A DNA stretch of 64,000 nt, taken from Litoditis marina (taxonomy: Eukaryota; Nematoda; Chromadorea; Rhabditida; Rhabditidae). The stretch is taken from the NCBI GenBank assembly GCA_964036275.1, contig OZ038437.1, positions 20,260,052 through 20,324,051 of the forward strand, given 5' to 3'. The position numbers and the translations under genes were made by a program. Under the pieces are notes generated by a model. That model was not told the DNA's origin and made no database searches. It saw only the letters and a program-made list of their open reading frames with translations. Below, one piece after another: positions 1 to 11,866 of the stretch. How positions within the stretch are numbered: position 1 is the first letter of the stretch; each line of letters starts with the position of its first letter.

Positions 1-24
1 TATCACACCTGGTAGTTGTGCGTA

Positions 25-822
25 TTATCGATCCGATCTCACCTTGATTGAAATTTTGGAGGCAGGTGGACAGGGCAGAAGCGAACTCGTTTCCGTTGGG
101 AAAAAAACAAATAAGTTGCAACAAAGTATGTTCTGTCCGAAAGTTGAAATACGTTTTTCCAACCCGAAGAAGTTAAAAGTTGTGCTTAATGTTGATGCGG
201 AGATTATGCGGAGACAAGTGTTGCACACATGAAACTGCGAGCAACGATGCTCAATCACGAGAAATACAAAAGAATATCACAAAATGTGCTGAAGTTCACA
301 AGCAGAATAATTTTTTCTGACATGTTTCATTGATGTTTCATTGATGGTGTGGAAGAAAAATTCTTTTATACCCCGATTTCACATAGTTTTTATGATTTCT
401 CTGATGTTTTCAACAATCGTAGTGGGTCGATTTCGCAGAATTCGTCGCAAATCATTTTTCATCCACAGTTGTTGCGTTTAGTGCTTAGCAGGTGCGACAA
501 GCGATTGAAGAACTTGAGGGTGGCGAAGTTCAGTTCGAATCACACAGCAAGAATGATCCATAACGAGAAGCCCATTGTCCGGCAGAGTGTAACGAAGAAT
601 GATTTGTAGACTAAATGAACCCGGAGGACGATAGAGAAACAGTTAGGACAATATGCGAGACAAATATCGAACAGATATAGCAAAATGTCTTGGGTGCACG
701 TCAGTCAGGAATATATTTATTCAGGGTTCATGCACACGAATTTGGTGAAGATTTGTGGTGCTCTGTTCGAGTCTAAGATAGAGAACAGGCCCGCGATAGG
801 TCATGGAGTAAATGCCTCGGAC
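25..822 (-). pseudogene. possible decayed coding remnant
   Basis: One minus-strand frame stays mostly open for about 260 codons from about 822 down to 25, interrupted by only about five stop codons. That is fewer than expected for noncoding DNA this AT-rich. The conceptual peptide is hydrophilic in places (for example NDLRRILRNRP near 440-470). I recognise no family. The plus strand of the same stretch is also partly open (349-609), so chance is a real alternative. Confidence is low. Confidence 0.18.
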
Positions 823-1092
823 AACCTTTTTGATGGTACGTGATTCAATGCGAGAAATCATGAAAACGTCACGGCAAGGGAAATATTGTCATGTTGAACA
901 AGAGTTTGAGATTCTATGCAGAATCACACGTATAACATCAAAGTGGGACATAATGAGATTCTATTGTTTTTTGCACACTCATTCAAACCTTGTATTGTTC
1001 ACTTTTTGAAACCGAACCGAACTCACACCATTCCTGGTCCCCCACTTTCTCTAATCGTAATTGATTTACAAAATTCCTCGATTCATTTTCAG

Positions 1093-1157
1093 ACGACGTA
1101 CTCAGCGCGCATAAAAATCACATGGAAAATAATTCTCTCATCCCAATTTTCCTATAG
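1093..1157 (+). pseudogene. orphan exon resembling exon 4 of the Cys/His-rich family
   Basis: A good acceptor (ATTTTCAG) precedes a 65-base open stretch reading DDVLSAHKNHMENNSLIPIF and then TAG. It aligns with exon 4 of the minus-strand family member at 12984-12923, which reads DDVRGAYKRYMENNYLSLIN, in the same splice phase and immediately after the same acceptor. No matching exons 1-3 are recognisable upstream, so this looks like a displaced fragment or a decayed third copy. Confidence 0.35.
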
Positions 1158-1382
1158 GTTCCGGAATACACTTTAGATTACGGTAAATTGTCAGTTATGC
1201 TGTGTCAAATGTCAAACTATGTTCTGTTCTGTTCTGTTCTGTTTCTCCTGTGTTTCTGCCAGTGCTGTCTTCAAATTGTTGATGTTTTCCTTCTAGTTAC
1301 CACTCGCTTTTCCACGGAATGAAGTATTCATCTAAATTTTGTTGCGGCTGGGGCAACTGCGATTTTTTTCATTATTTTCTTT

Positions 1383-1600
1383 TAGGGTTGTTAAGATCAA
1401 AATCGAGAACCAATTACAGTCGAGAAAAGTCGATTTAAAATCGAAATAATCGAAATTTCGCCAAAATCGGAAAATTCGATACTCGAAAAACAGAAATTTG
1501 ACCAAATGTGTTGAAAATCGGAAATCGAAAAAATCGTAATTTTTCAGAATCGCATTTTCGAATATTTTCTATTTTCGATTCTAGTTTAAAAAAACTGGTC
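1383..1600. repeat. ATCGAAA-rich low-complexity repeat
   Basis: The stretch is built from variants of ATCGAAA and opens with TAGGGTTGTTAA. The same 12-mer bounds the larger CTCGAAA satellite at 56405-56994, so the two probably belong to one family. A second short ATCGAAA cluster lies at 2519-2565. No distal inverted copy of the terminus is visible here, so this copy seems truncated. Confidence 0.5.
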
Positions 1601-1717
1601 AGATTTTGACTAAGAAGCATCATACGATGGCTCTGATTATGAGTAGAGTGTGACATTACATGATATATATCTAGCCTGGAGTGAGCTTTTCATTATTTCA
1701 AAAAAAAACGGAGGGCC

Positions 1718-2163
1718 CTTTAAAGGGACCGTTCCTCTTTCATTTGGGGGTTGGAGCTGATTATTCAATATTGTTAACATTAAAAAACCACAATCCATCA
1801 TCTAGGTCTCAACGTCCTATTTTGCTCCGTGTTCTCGTACATACACCGCCGAGTTCACCTACGTACAAAATTTTCAAAATGCCTATAAAAATCATATTCA
1901 AAACATAGCCAAAATTACCACGATCAAAGCGGTGAAAGAAGATTTGTAGATATCATGAAAACAACAAAACAGTAAGAGATCAAGGATTGCTGCACTACAG
2001 TAACCCAAATTCTGTTTGCTTCAAATTTGCTCCGAAATAATGTGGTTCTCTGCACTCTCTGTATGTAACGTGTAAAACTTTCATCTCAAAACAGAATAAA
2101 TGACTTTTTTGCTTTTTCAAAATCTACTTACATTGCACATTATAGAGGTACGGTCCCTTTAAG
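1718..2163. mobile_element. possible MITE with TTAAAGGGACCGT termini
   Basis: TTAAAGGGACCGT near 1718 is matched by its reverse complement ACGGTCCCTTTAA near 2151. They bracket about 445 bp with no recognisable gene. The 13-bp terminal inverted repeat is the only evidence. No target-site duplication was established. Confidence 0.3.
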
Positions 2164-2617
2164 AACAACGTGAGAAATTGTTTGTGAACACGTTGTGCAG
2201 CTGGTTTTTGCGTACGTCTACCCTTTTCTGCCGCAGGGCGCGGAAAAGTCTACTGTTCTGTCGAAAGAAGCATGTACTGTCATGTAGTAGTGAATGAGTT
2301 ATCTACTTCTCTCCGAAAATTTCTACCCAGTTTTAGTAGTACTCAGTCTGCTCTGCAGTGTTGTGATTGGTAGAAAATGTTGAAGTTTCACATTCATTGA
2401 TATTATTAATGCGGTATTCATAATTTCTCATAGTTGGTAACTTGAATAATTTATTGAGAGCACTGTTTCGACCTTCATGAGCTTGTTTTGTTGAAAAAAT
2501 TTTCCGGGAAAGGTCAAAATTTCGATTTTCGACTTTTTGATTTTTGATCGAAAATCGAAAATCTGGGAGATGGCGGAAGTCGGAACTCAAAATATTCGAT
2601 TTTCCAGGAGAATTCTT

Positions 2618-2812
2618 TGTTTAACCCGGTATTTCGTTAACCCTAGCCGTTAGCCATCAACCGGGTTTCCTGGTTAACCCTTTTCTTAACCACTTGTTAA
2701 CCCTTAATTTGCCCCAAAAGACAAAGGAGGGTTAACAAGTGGTTAACAAAAGGGTTAACCAGGTAACCTGGTTAAGGTTACCTGGTAGGTTAACAAAATA
2801 CCGGGTTCCTTG
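2618..2812. mobile_element. foldback element rich in GGTTAAC
   Basis: AACCCGGTATTTCGTTAACC near 2622 is matched by GGTTAACAAAATACCGGGTT near 2789. The interior continues the fold (AACCACTTGTTAACCC against GGGTTAACAAGTGGTT). Almost the whole 190 bp can form one hairpin, typical of a nonautonomous inverted-repeat element. Confidence 0.6.
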
Positions 2813-3959
2813 TGGAATTGGCCGGTTTTCCTCATACTGATCTCATGTTTAGACCTAATTATTCCTTTAACAACCTATTTTCTTTCTTCTCTCATTTTGA
2901 TTCTCTTGTTTTCTCCTATTCTGATTTTTATACTTGTTTTAGGAAATTCTACTTCAAACAGCAAGTGAATTTCAATGTAGCTTCTGTGATCAACCAAAAC
3001 CCCTATTTACTATACACTAACAATAACGATTTCTCGCCCACAATAAGCAAATGAAACAGCTTCAGCTCACTAAAGATTTCGATAAAACTGTGCTGTCTAG
3101 AATGGCTGACTCTCGTGGAGTTGTTGTCAGTTGTAACAGCCTATTAAGAGTAAAGAATCCTTCTCCTATGACTGTAGTCGCAATTTTATTGTGTTCTGAG
3201 ACTAATTATAGTAACTGACGCTAGCCAACATATACGAAACAGGTTCGATCTCGGCGTGGAGCAGTTATTTCGGAATAGATTGGTTGAAAAGGGAATATTA
3301 GGATTTTTTACCAATTTTTTTCTCAGAATTTTCAATACAAAAATGTGTGTGGTGGATAGATTTACCTCGTGTTGCTAGCCATCTAGCTATACACACCAAA
3401 ACAAGCGTTTTTCAAATTGTATCATGTATGACGTCCTTCTCTATTGCCAGCTGATTTTGTATTGACCTCTGCCGAGCGCTGACCGAGGGAGGGAGGCGGG
3501 GGATGGCGTCCCACCATCCTGCCCCTCGTTTATATTAATATCGATTGGCGCCCCCCCCCCTTTATATTAGCGTTGTATCGGCTGTTTACCACCTTTGTAC
3601 TATTTTCAACCAATTGTTATACACACTACAGGTACCCTATTTGTTTCTCTCTTAATATTGTGACCTTGTGTGTCATTATTTACATACATCTATATTGCAT
3701 TTTGTCATACAACTTACACACGAGAACTGACCATCATTTTTCAACTTCAACCACAACAAAAATCTTATTTTCCACTAAACTCGATAGTTAACTTGACCAT
3801 TTCCATAATTTGCTACCGTAAGCGAAAAACGGGAAAGTGAAAAACGCCAACTTGTTTCCACTGTTTTAACAGAAATTAAGCGAATCACCAGATTTCAAAA
3901 TCGAATCATCTCTTGTGAAGTTCACTGCTTATTATTAAATACACAAAAACTAGAAATAC
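2813..3959. other. no gene recognised
   Basis: Two short open frames (2812-3054 and 3573-3791) lack convincing splice context or recognisable motifs. A C10 homopolymer lies at 3551-3560. I see no other structure. Confidence 0.5.
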
Positions 3960-3961
3960 AT

Positions 3962-6185
3962 CCGAGAAATTGGTCATTGTGCGTGTACAAAATACGACAC
4001 ACCGAATTTGCGCCTTCATTCAAAAAAATTGGAGCGCTCGAATACATTAATTCAAAAATTTTAATAACGGTATCTAAGAACATTCCATTAATATGCCGTT
4101 TTCACTTGTTTTCTGAAAATTTAAATAGAGGGTTGGTGATAGAACTTTCATTTTCTAATGATATAATTGTTTGGTGAGGCTAATAACGAAATCACCCCAG
4201 GCATACCGCAAAGTGTGGTTTAACGAACGAAGCGTTTTACTTATTGCCAAGTACACTTATAACAAAGCTGTATAGTGACTTTCATTATTCTTGTACACGT
4301 ACGCTATCAATGTATGAATATTTTTGTTTGGACAATAGCCTTCAGCTCCAGGTTGTGTAGTTAGGAGGCTACTGGGGTTATTGAAGAGTTCATCTAATTT
4401 CCAACCACACGTGTTTATAACAAGTAGTATGTAGTTCATAGGTGCGATGTCAAGGTCCGCTGACCGGGGTACGCTTAATTTTGTAACAAACTGAACGAGA
4501 GGGGACCTATAACTATCAAACGAATTATCCCTTTTCATCATTGTGGCGCCACTATGTTGGAGAAGGACCTATAACTTTTCGTATTTTTTCGCGGGAGGGA
4601 TCGTTAACTCTACAAACCCCTAACCAGGCCTATCCTACCTATGATCTAGTACCTCGTCTACTGTCAAACATTTCAAAGTTCAATTGATATACCTTCTGTC
4701 AACTGTGGCAAAAGAATCCACACGCACAATCAGTTCCGTCACCTAAACTCGTCATTGTCACTGTTTACATACAACGAAAACCCTGCTCACTTATTAAATA
4801 TAGTTCATACCCGTCTTCCGATCAATGAAAAGCTTTTTGAATATTCGCCGTTATTAAGGCAAATATGGTTGAGTCCAAACATTTTCGAGTCAATAATTAT
4901 ACGAGACAACAACGGATGAACACTAGAGTGAACGTGAGTGTAAACATTTCAACTGAACATTGTTGGGTAAACGAAACTCTTTCTGCTTAGAACGCTTGAT
5001 AAATTTGCGAAAAGGACTGGCTCTGTAGTTCCCAGTACAGAAGGGGAGATAGATGCTAAAGGAAAGTGCTATACTTAATTTTTTAATACATCAAACCGAT
5101 TTAATTCGTTTCGAGGTGGTGTTTAAAGGGGGGCAGAAAGGAAAGTTAATATAAAAGAGCTTTTCAAAAGAAATCGATAAGTATAAATTTCAATTCAAAC
5201 TAACGAACCTAATTTGCATACGGTTGACACGTGGTTGCCTGTTTTGGCGCGCCCAACGTTATATTTAGGTACCCCGGGGTACCTAAACTAGCTTTCCTTT
5301 CTGCCCCCTTTAACGCAGTTTTTCGATTATTCGCTGATTTTTGCAGCTCCAAGAAACTCCAAATTCACTCTTAAAGAATCCGTCCCGCTTTAATTTTGAC
5401 TTTTGAGTTGACAATCTGAGCCTATGGCAAATTAAAAGCCATTATCAAAATATATACTTTTATATCCCTATCTTGCTTCGTTTTCTCAGAAAAGCGGCTT
5501 ACGTAATGACACCGATAGGGGGGTTGCGTACGGGGTATGCTCAAAATAGCCTATAGAAGTGCAGAAATGATTTTAAAACACTCTATCGCATACGAATGCA
5601 CAATTAAAGACTAAAAAATGAAAATAAATCAGGCAGTAAATGAACCAAGTCAAATTGCGTCACAGTGAAAATGTTCATGTCCCCTTCTTTATTGCTTGAC
5701 GTTATGCAAATTTCACAAATTTTCAATCAGAAAGTTTTTTCATGGTCTATGGGAAGACATTAAGAAACATTTTTGAGCTTTTTAAATTTTTCGTGAAACT
5801 CAAATTATAGCGGAACGGTTTCTTTAAATGCAACCAGCCGAAAAATATATTGAGAGTAATCGAATATTGGTGACGAAACAGCTGTGCGAGGCTTTCCAAT
5901 CTAGTTACCCAATAGTGAACTGTGAGTTCATCAATGATCCCATCGTTTCTTATTCGTATGAAAACGATTGATTTTTCTAAGTATATCCATTAAAGAATCA
6001 TTACGAAATCCATGGACATCATTCAAAAATTGGTGAAACCAGCGAAAAGATCCCAAAAAACAACATGTTCTCAGATACCGTAGTTAAAAATTTGAATAAC
6101 GGTGTTTTCGCGCCCAAATATTTTTGATTGAAGGCGCGAATTTAGTGTGGTCGTATTTTGTACACGCACAGGTCATGTATTCGAG
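3962..6185. mobile_element. long inverted-repeat element, about 2.2 kb
   Basis: About 125 bp at 3966-4093 recur inverted at 6185-6062. Shared blocks include GCGTGTACAAAATACGAC, GCGCCTTCA and AACGGTATCT. The arms are diverged but colinear, as expected for terminal inverted repeats of a nonautonomous DNA transposon. No transposase is recognisable between them. A separate hairpin (5124-5316) is nested inside. Confidence 0.45.
5124..5316. mobile_element. nested hairpin element with a perfect central palindrome
   Basis: AAAGGGGGGCAGAAAGGAAAG near the left end pairs with CTTTCCTTTCTGCCCCC at the right. Between them, 5264-5287 is a perfect 24-bp palindrome centred on CCCCGGGG. Probably a small MITE. 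A related terminus (CTGCCCCCCTTTAA) recurs alone near 19212. Confidence 0.5.
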
Positions 6186-7339
6186 AGAAAAAACAAGAAA
6201 TGTCTGACAATTCAAATAATTGTAGCAATACACGATCCATCTTGCAAGAATATTATCAAAGAACTCCCTCAATACGTCAGTTCTAATTAGAGTAAGGCTA
6301 TTTGTGAGCTAAGCAAAGTTTGTCGCATCTTCGGGGAAAAGTGGTTCGTAGACAAAAAACAATAGCTACTGAAAAAGACGCACCCGTCTTCTTTCTGAGG
6401 TACTTTATACAGTTTCTACACGAAACATAACTTTATATGAAGCCCATTTGGAGGTGGAGAACCAAAAGTCATCTGGAAGTACTCGGTTATTAAATTAACA
6501 AAACGGGTTAAATCAGATTTTGGATGTCAAGATGACCGCCTATTACCACATTTGAGAACTGTCATGGCAGTAATACCAGCACACGAACGATAAATGTTCA
6601 AAGTACAGCACGAGAATTGTCCTATAAGTTTGAAAGAGAGTGTTTCAATGTCGACAGGGGCTCATAAAAACTTCCCGTTCAGTTTCTTATATCACGTCCA
6701 AGTTACTATCAGCATCGCTCTTTCATATCCCAAGCGACATTCAATGCATCACCCTTTCTCCGGTTCTCAGAGAATGAAAAAAAACCACTGTAATGATTCC
6801 GAGCTTTCTCATTTGCTGAAAACAGCATCACTTGGCCAGCGTTATAGGCTGTGTGAATTTTACATCTAACCCAATTTTCGGGTGTCATCACAGTTTTTTC
6901 TCGTTAATTTGCCTCCAGACTTCAGGTTTGGCGATGTGTTTTACAAAAATCACAAACCATTATCACAGTTTATCGTTTGAGCCCTTTTGTAGACAAACTA
7001 GAACAAAGAGAGGCTTGCTTTAGCCGAACCAAAGACAAATGACGCACAGCGCTTTGCTCGATTTCAATTTTAAATTAAGTTCAGGTTGGTTGCACCAACT
7101 GCTTGACGGATGTCTCTGTAGTTTGATCCTTTGGTTGTTCTTTAATTATTTCAAATGGTTCATTTTTGCGGTCAAACTCGAATCAAGAGGTCGTCTGACC
7201 TCCGAAAATTGTGACTGTAATTCGCATCTACTCTTCCATCCGAAACTTACTACCCATGTTTCTCTGCTTTTAAATAATTATTCGTTAGACTAACAAAAAA
7301 GGATCCATTTATAACTCTTAAGGTAAATATTCGCTTAAC

Positions 7340-8145
7340 ATGGTCAACCTCAATATGGAGGAATGCGATCATTTGATGGGAATTTGGAAGATTTGTGGGA
7401 AATGCGAAACCACCATCTCAGGAACACATGGTGAGTTTTGATTCAATTCGAAGTTTGCCGATGCCTAAAGAAATCAGGAAGCAAATAAACTTACTTTTTT
7501 AATGTTTTTTTTCTCACACTTTTTTTAGTGAAACGTTGCTTATTTCAAAAACACAGGTCATGAAGACAAAAACACAGGCCATGTTCTTCGATTTGAAAGA
7601 CATTGTTTGTAAATTATGAGTCTCAATATGTTTCTGTCCTCCGAGGTGATTCATTAGAAAATATCCTCGTGTTCGAATCTGCATAATAACGTCATTGTCA
7701 CAGTTACGGAAATCTTCGGCTGCTCATGTCTCTCCCATTACGATTGTCCCGTCCCTCGTGTACGGGAATACCACTCTTGCTCTTTGGAATTCAGTGAGTC
7801 ATTCAATAGAACGAACATCATGCAAACTGAAATGGTGACCGGCAATTTCCTAAAGTCAAAATAATGAAATAAATACAATATAAAAAGAAAAATGTAAGTT
7901 CTTCTTTATGGTTTAGTTGGAAAGAACACTCAAATTGCTATTACTGAGACACGTAATTTTTAAAACAATGTGCTCCGTGTCATATAATTGAATGTTCACA
8001 AACCAGTTCTTTTCATATCTTTTGCAAACAGTGTAAGTTACTTGTCTAGAAATAAACTCGATTATTTCTTTCCGAATCTCAATTGGAAAATATTTTTCAG
8101 AGCAACAATTGATAACCAACTATGTGAAGAAGACATTTTCTACTG
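7340..8145 (+). CDS. Cys/His-rich family protein, left copy (truncated by gap)
   Basis: Function unknown. Three exons can be joined in one frame: 7340-7430 (ATG start, donor GTGAGT), 7704-7793 (acceptor GTCACAG, donor GTGAGT) and 8101 to the gap at 8146 (acceptor TTTTTCAG). Every exon has a counterpart, in the same phases, in the minus-strand copy at 14148-12923. The peptide begins MVNLNMEECDHLMGIWKICG and is rich in spaced Cys and His (CDH, ICGKCE, GCSCLSH, DCPVP). This suggests a small metal-binding or disulfide-bonded domain, but no catalogued domain is recognised. The right copy's exon 4 has no counterpart in the readable sequence after the gap, so this copy may be incomplete or a pseudogene. 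Confidence 0.5.
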
Positions 8146-8345
8146 NNNNNNNNNNNNNNNNNNNNNNNNNNNNNNNNNNNNNNNNNNNNNNNNNNNNNNN
8201 NNNNNNNNNNNNNNNNNNNNNNNNNNNNNNNNNNNNNNNNNNNNNNNNNNNNNNNNNNNNNNNNNNNNNNNNNNNNNNNNNNNNNNNNNNNNNNNNNNNN
8301 NNNNNNNNNNNNNNNNNNNNNNNNNNNNNNNNNNNNNNNNNNNNN
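8146..8345. other. assembly gap, 200 N
   Basis: Exactly 200 unresolved bases, a conventional placeholder length, so the true size is unknown. The gap begins at the last base of exon 3 of the left gene copy. Confidence 0.99.
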
Positions 8346-8379
8346 TTGTATACTGGGTTTCTAGATAACTTACCCTTTT

Positions 8380-8560
8380 TAGTGACCTTATTTCCAGGTT
8401 ACCTCAGTACGTACCGGTTGGTAACCTGATGAAAAACCGGTTACCTGTATTTTTTCACGCAAAATGTGGTCTTTACCGTAGTATGAACGGTAACCGGGTT
8501 TTTGTTTCAGGTTACTTCCGGGTTACTTCCGGGTTATTTTATAACGTAACCTCAAAAAAG
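8380..8560. repeat. GGTTACC/GGTAACC-rich repeat
   Basis: Direct and inverted variants of GGTTACCTG and CCGGGTTACTT, including two adjacent copies of TTCCGGGTTAC, follow the gap. Similar GGTAACC words recur at 16895-17005. It probably derives from an inverted-repeat element inserted in the left arm where the right arm carries exon 4. Confidence 0.4.
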
Positions 8561-9060
8561 GTCACCAAACAACTGAGACCAGCTGAACAAAAGTTCGTCA
8601 TTCTATACAGCATAGTCATATCGAAATGTTTAGTGAATTAACGCTATTATGTTCGCTTTTTGTGGGCGAGAATCTATTCTTATTAACAGTATATATGACG
8701 GTGCAAACTAAAAATTTGGCAAAATAAAAGTTTATTTACTAAAACTGCGTTTTAAAGGCTTTGTAAAAAACGAGAAAGAAGTTTGAAGCCGGAAAATGCA
8801 CGGGAAAGAAGTCTGAGCATTTTTGACGTTGGAAAAAGTAATATCCGATGACATTGCACAATAATAAAGAAAAAAACTGATTGGAATGAATAATGGACAC
8901 ACTATAAACGATAATGTGAGAAGCCCGCTTTTGGATGATCCAGTAATGGGCTTCAGGAAAAACCGTGAAGAAACATCGGGCTCTTTGAAGGCCGATAGAA
9001 AAACTTAGGCCGAGCCCATTTTTGGATCATCCCAAAACCGGCCATTGAAAAAAAATTATT

Positions 9061-9340
9061 GCAACAACCATGTGTAAAACACCGCTAACATACATACAAG
9101 CATGAATCAAAGTGTATAACACAGCACTGAGACATTGTACACCTCGGTGATTAAAAAAGTGAAAATAGTACTATTCACGAAATCGGTAGTTACTGCAATG
9201 TGTACATATACTGCACACAATTATAATATTACAGAAAACATGTATATCCACAACTGCATAACTACCGAAATTGTGTAAACCTTAACCAAACGATTTTCAG
9301 CGGATAGCAAAAACAACAACATTTCTCTTAGTTACACAGG
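9061..9340. repeat. dispersed repeat shared with 35735-35960
   Basis: The word CAACCATGTGTAAAAC, then GCATGAATCAA or ACATGAATCAA, CGAAATCGGTAG or CAAAATCGGTAG, and AATGTGTACA recur in the same order at 35745-35870. A dispersed, diverged family; no coding potential recognised. Confidence 0.45.
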
Positions 9341-9974
9341 GTTCAAAAACCTAGAACAAACGACATCGACTGTAAGTTAGAACTTTCCCAACAAATGAGC
9401 AAAAACGAGAACGAGTCATAGTCATTTTTTCTGTCTATTTGGACAAGTTTACTAGGGTATGAACACAGCGAGAATCGACGTGTATATCCTGATTCTGAGT
9501 CACTAATTACCACGTACGCTTATAAAAAGTCACTAGCGATCATACACTACCAAGTTCATATAGACTTCATATGAAATCAGCCTTTAATACGCGAGTATAT
9601 GTGAAACCCGCAGTTTTAAAGGACTCGCGAGATTTTAGAACCAATGAGAGACCCTTGGCGGTGTATGATAGCGATGACACGGTAGTATAGTACACTTGTG
9701 AGCTATAGGTGCCAAACTGTCTAAAAATTGATAGAAAACATAGCTAGCTCACTGAATTTTTATCGAATAGAGAGTTTACTGGTCATCTAGCATCGATCTT
9801 CAAAAATGGGTGGAATCCATCCTTGGTGGGATTTGGGATATAGAATGGGAACGAAACAAAAATGAACGAAACAAAAATAACACAAATATGCTAATCAACC
9901 TGAATTTTATCCTTTTTGCACTTGCATCACCACCGGCCAACTATTCGTGACGGTAAGAGGCGTCCGGAAGGGGA

Positions 9975-10076
9975 ACATATCATCGATGACACTGAAAATG
10001 TCTATTGAAAACCGAGAAAACAATTACATATCATCGATGACACTGAAAATGTCTATTGAAAACCGAGAAAACAATT
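9975..10076. repeat. two perfect tandem copies of a 51-bp unit
   Basis: The 51 bases from 9975 are repeated exactly at 10026. Because 51 is a multiple of three, the surrounding 67-codon open frame (9947-10150) stays open and repeats a 17-residue block containing MTLKMSIENRENNY. The perfect identity implies a very recent duplication. The frame has no other sign of being a gene. Confidence 0.7.
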
Positions 10077-10463
10077 ACAATGAAATTATTAGAAAAACAT
10101 CAGAAATCTCCGTCTTGAATAAAAGCGCGGGAGATCTCGTATTTCTTTAACAAGAGGCGCGAGTAAATATGAGGCACTAGTTTCCAGCGAATTTTTTGTT
10201 ATATCTTTTTCCCAGCCCAGCGAAAGTACAGGATCTGGATTCAATTTTTGAATGATTTTGGCAAAAATAGACTGCGTTTCTCTTAATTTATGACAATTTC
10301 GTCATTTACACTCGCAACTTCATATGGAACCTAAGCGAAATGTAGAATAGGCGAATAAGCGCGAAAAAACTATTTTAAACTCTACAGGCATTTCCCAAAA
10401 AAAGGTTACGTATTCATGGAATGTGTCATGAGATAAAACAAATATTATAAAAAAATCACTAAC

Positions 10464-10541
10464 CGAACACATATCGCTTCGGCCGACCGATTGCCATATT
10501 CTCCATTGCAAAAATGAAGAAGGGCACTTCATCAATCTGAC
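10464..10541 (-). CDS. isolated candidate exon
   Basis: A 78-base exon-like segment has acceptor GATTACAG and donor GTTAGT on the minus strand. One frame reads IDEVPFFIFAMENMAIGRPK, which looks protein-like. It lies about 2.4 kb downstream of exon 4 of the right-hand Cys/His-rich gene and could be its next exon. However, the phase that joins exon 4 gives a different reading (KCPSSFLQWRIWQSVG). Assignment is open. Confidence 0.25.
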
Positions 10542-10889
10542 CTGTAATCAAAACACAATGATGAGAGTCATGAGAACAAAGCACAAAAATACACGATAAT
10601 GTCATAACGTTCCTGACTAAAAACAAGTTAATAAGTTTACCAGTAATGAGTTAGTTCTATTTTTGAATGAGTTTTGCCCGGTGCCCCGTCGTCCTAGTAT
10701 GGTGCAAAAAGTAATTGACTAAACACAAGGAATACTGTACGGAAAGAGACATTGCATGCGTGAACATGTGTCTTTATTACTATTTTTAGGTTAAAAAGAG
10801 CAAAAATAGAAATACACTATAACATAAAGTAAAAAAAGGCATACACCGTAAAATTTAAAAAATATCTGGTGGCTGACGTGAGGTCTAAA

Positions 10890-11866
10890 ATGGAGTACGC
10901 AGGAGGGAACCAGTCATTTTCAAGCGCACGGCGAGCAAATTTTCAAAATAATTTTAATTGTTTTCTTCATTTTTATTTCTTGTTTCATGGTAATTTACTT
11001 TATTGTTTCGAATATAAGGCGCTGAAGTTTAGATAATTCGGTGTTTTCAGGCATAAATTGCTCAGAGGGAAGCTATATAAAGGTTCTCAGGAACAAACGA
11101 GCGAAAGATTTTTCTATTGCGGTGAGTTCTTCGATATTGGCTTCCGATTCCGTCTTGAAACTGAGCTCTTCATCATATTAGTAGCGACGTTGTTTACACA
11201 TGGAAATTTCGCCTTCTGATCGCTCACTTTTCTCATTTTAATTTGTTACGTCGTGTTTGGAACCCGATATTGCTGGAGGTTTCTAACAATCAATTTACAT
11301 CATCAAGTAATTGAAATAATCGAGAGTAATTGCTAGTTTTAATAGGAAACGCTTTTGTGGCTGTTCTTGCGCTGAGCAGAATTGAAGAACCTTTTGACTA
11401 TGTTTCTGTAAACGCTTTATTTGGAAATTGAACCGTATAGCTTTCTGATTGTTTGAACAAAATTTGAGATGTAATCACATTCCAAATATCGACTTACGTT
11501 TTGTGTGCATTAATATCTGATTCTTCCCATGAAACTCAGTGGCATACCGGAAAACGTACTCATCATCTCATCAGCTCAGTTTGCCAACGTAGAACTGTAG
11601 CGGGCGTATTCCCACCCTCCGGTCTTTTCCAAACTATGCGTCATTTTTTCTTTTTGTTTCAGGCAGCGAACGTTCTCGGATCATTCGATCAGAGCAGAAG
11701 CAGAATAAAGGCTTTTCGATTTCGTCAGCCAGAAACCCACAAAATTCTACGGCTACGCATCTTAGTGACAGGTTTTCATAGTTTACACATTTTCTCCTAT
11801 TTTGAAGTTCAATCTCACTTAATTTCCAAAGATTTCTTATTGTTGCTCGTATTATTAGTCTTTTAA
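10890..11866 (+). CDS. hypothetical small gene in the duplication spacer
   Basis: No family recognised. Exons 10890-10989 (ATG start), 11051-11121 and 11663-11866 join in one frame to give about 124 codons. Splice signals are good: donors GTAATT and GTGAGT, acceptors TGTTTTCAG and TTTTGTTTCAG, and a typical 61-nt first intron. The C-terminal segment is hydrophobic (KDFLLLLVLLVF), possibly a membrane anchor. A competing frame of the same two downstream exons is also open and ends at 11781 (GSERSRIIRSEQK...), so the reading frame is uncertain. Confidence 0.28.

Larger units (their letters stand above)
6590..9060 (+). repeat. left arm of a large inverted duplication
   Basis: Segments match, in reverse complement, the interval 12440-14700. 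Matched landmarks are the run around TTGGGTTAGATGTGAA (6860 against 14530), three exons of a shared gene, GACGGTGCAAACTAAAAATT (8698 against 12790), and a GGATGATCC-bearing repeat (8930-9045 against 12450-12575). The arms differ by many substitutions and indels, so the duplication is not recent, although exon 3 is almost unchanged. The assembly gap lies inside this arm. Confidence 0.65.

Noticed and set aside
7988..8429. Open frames running through the N block at 8146-8345
   Set aside because: The middle is unknown sequence. Only the 45 bases before the gap can be supported, as exon 3 of the left gene copy.
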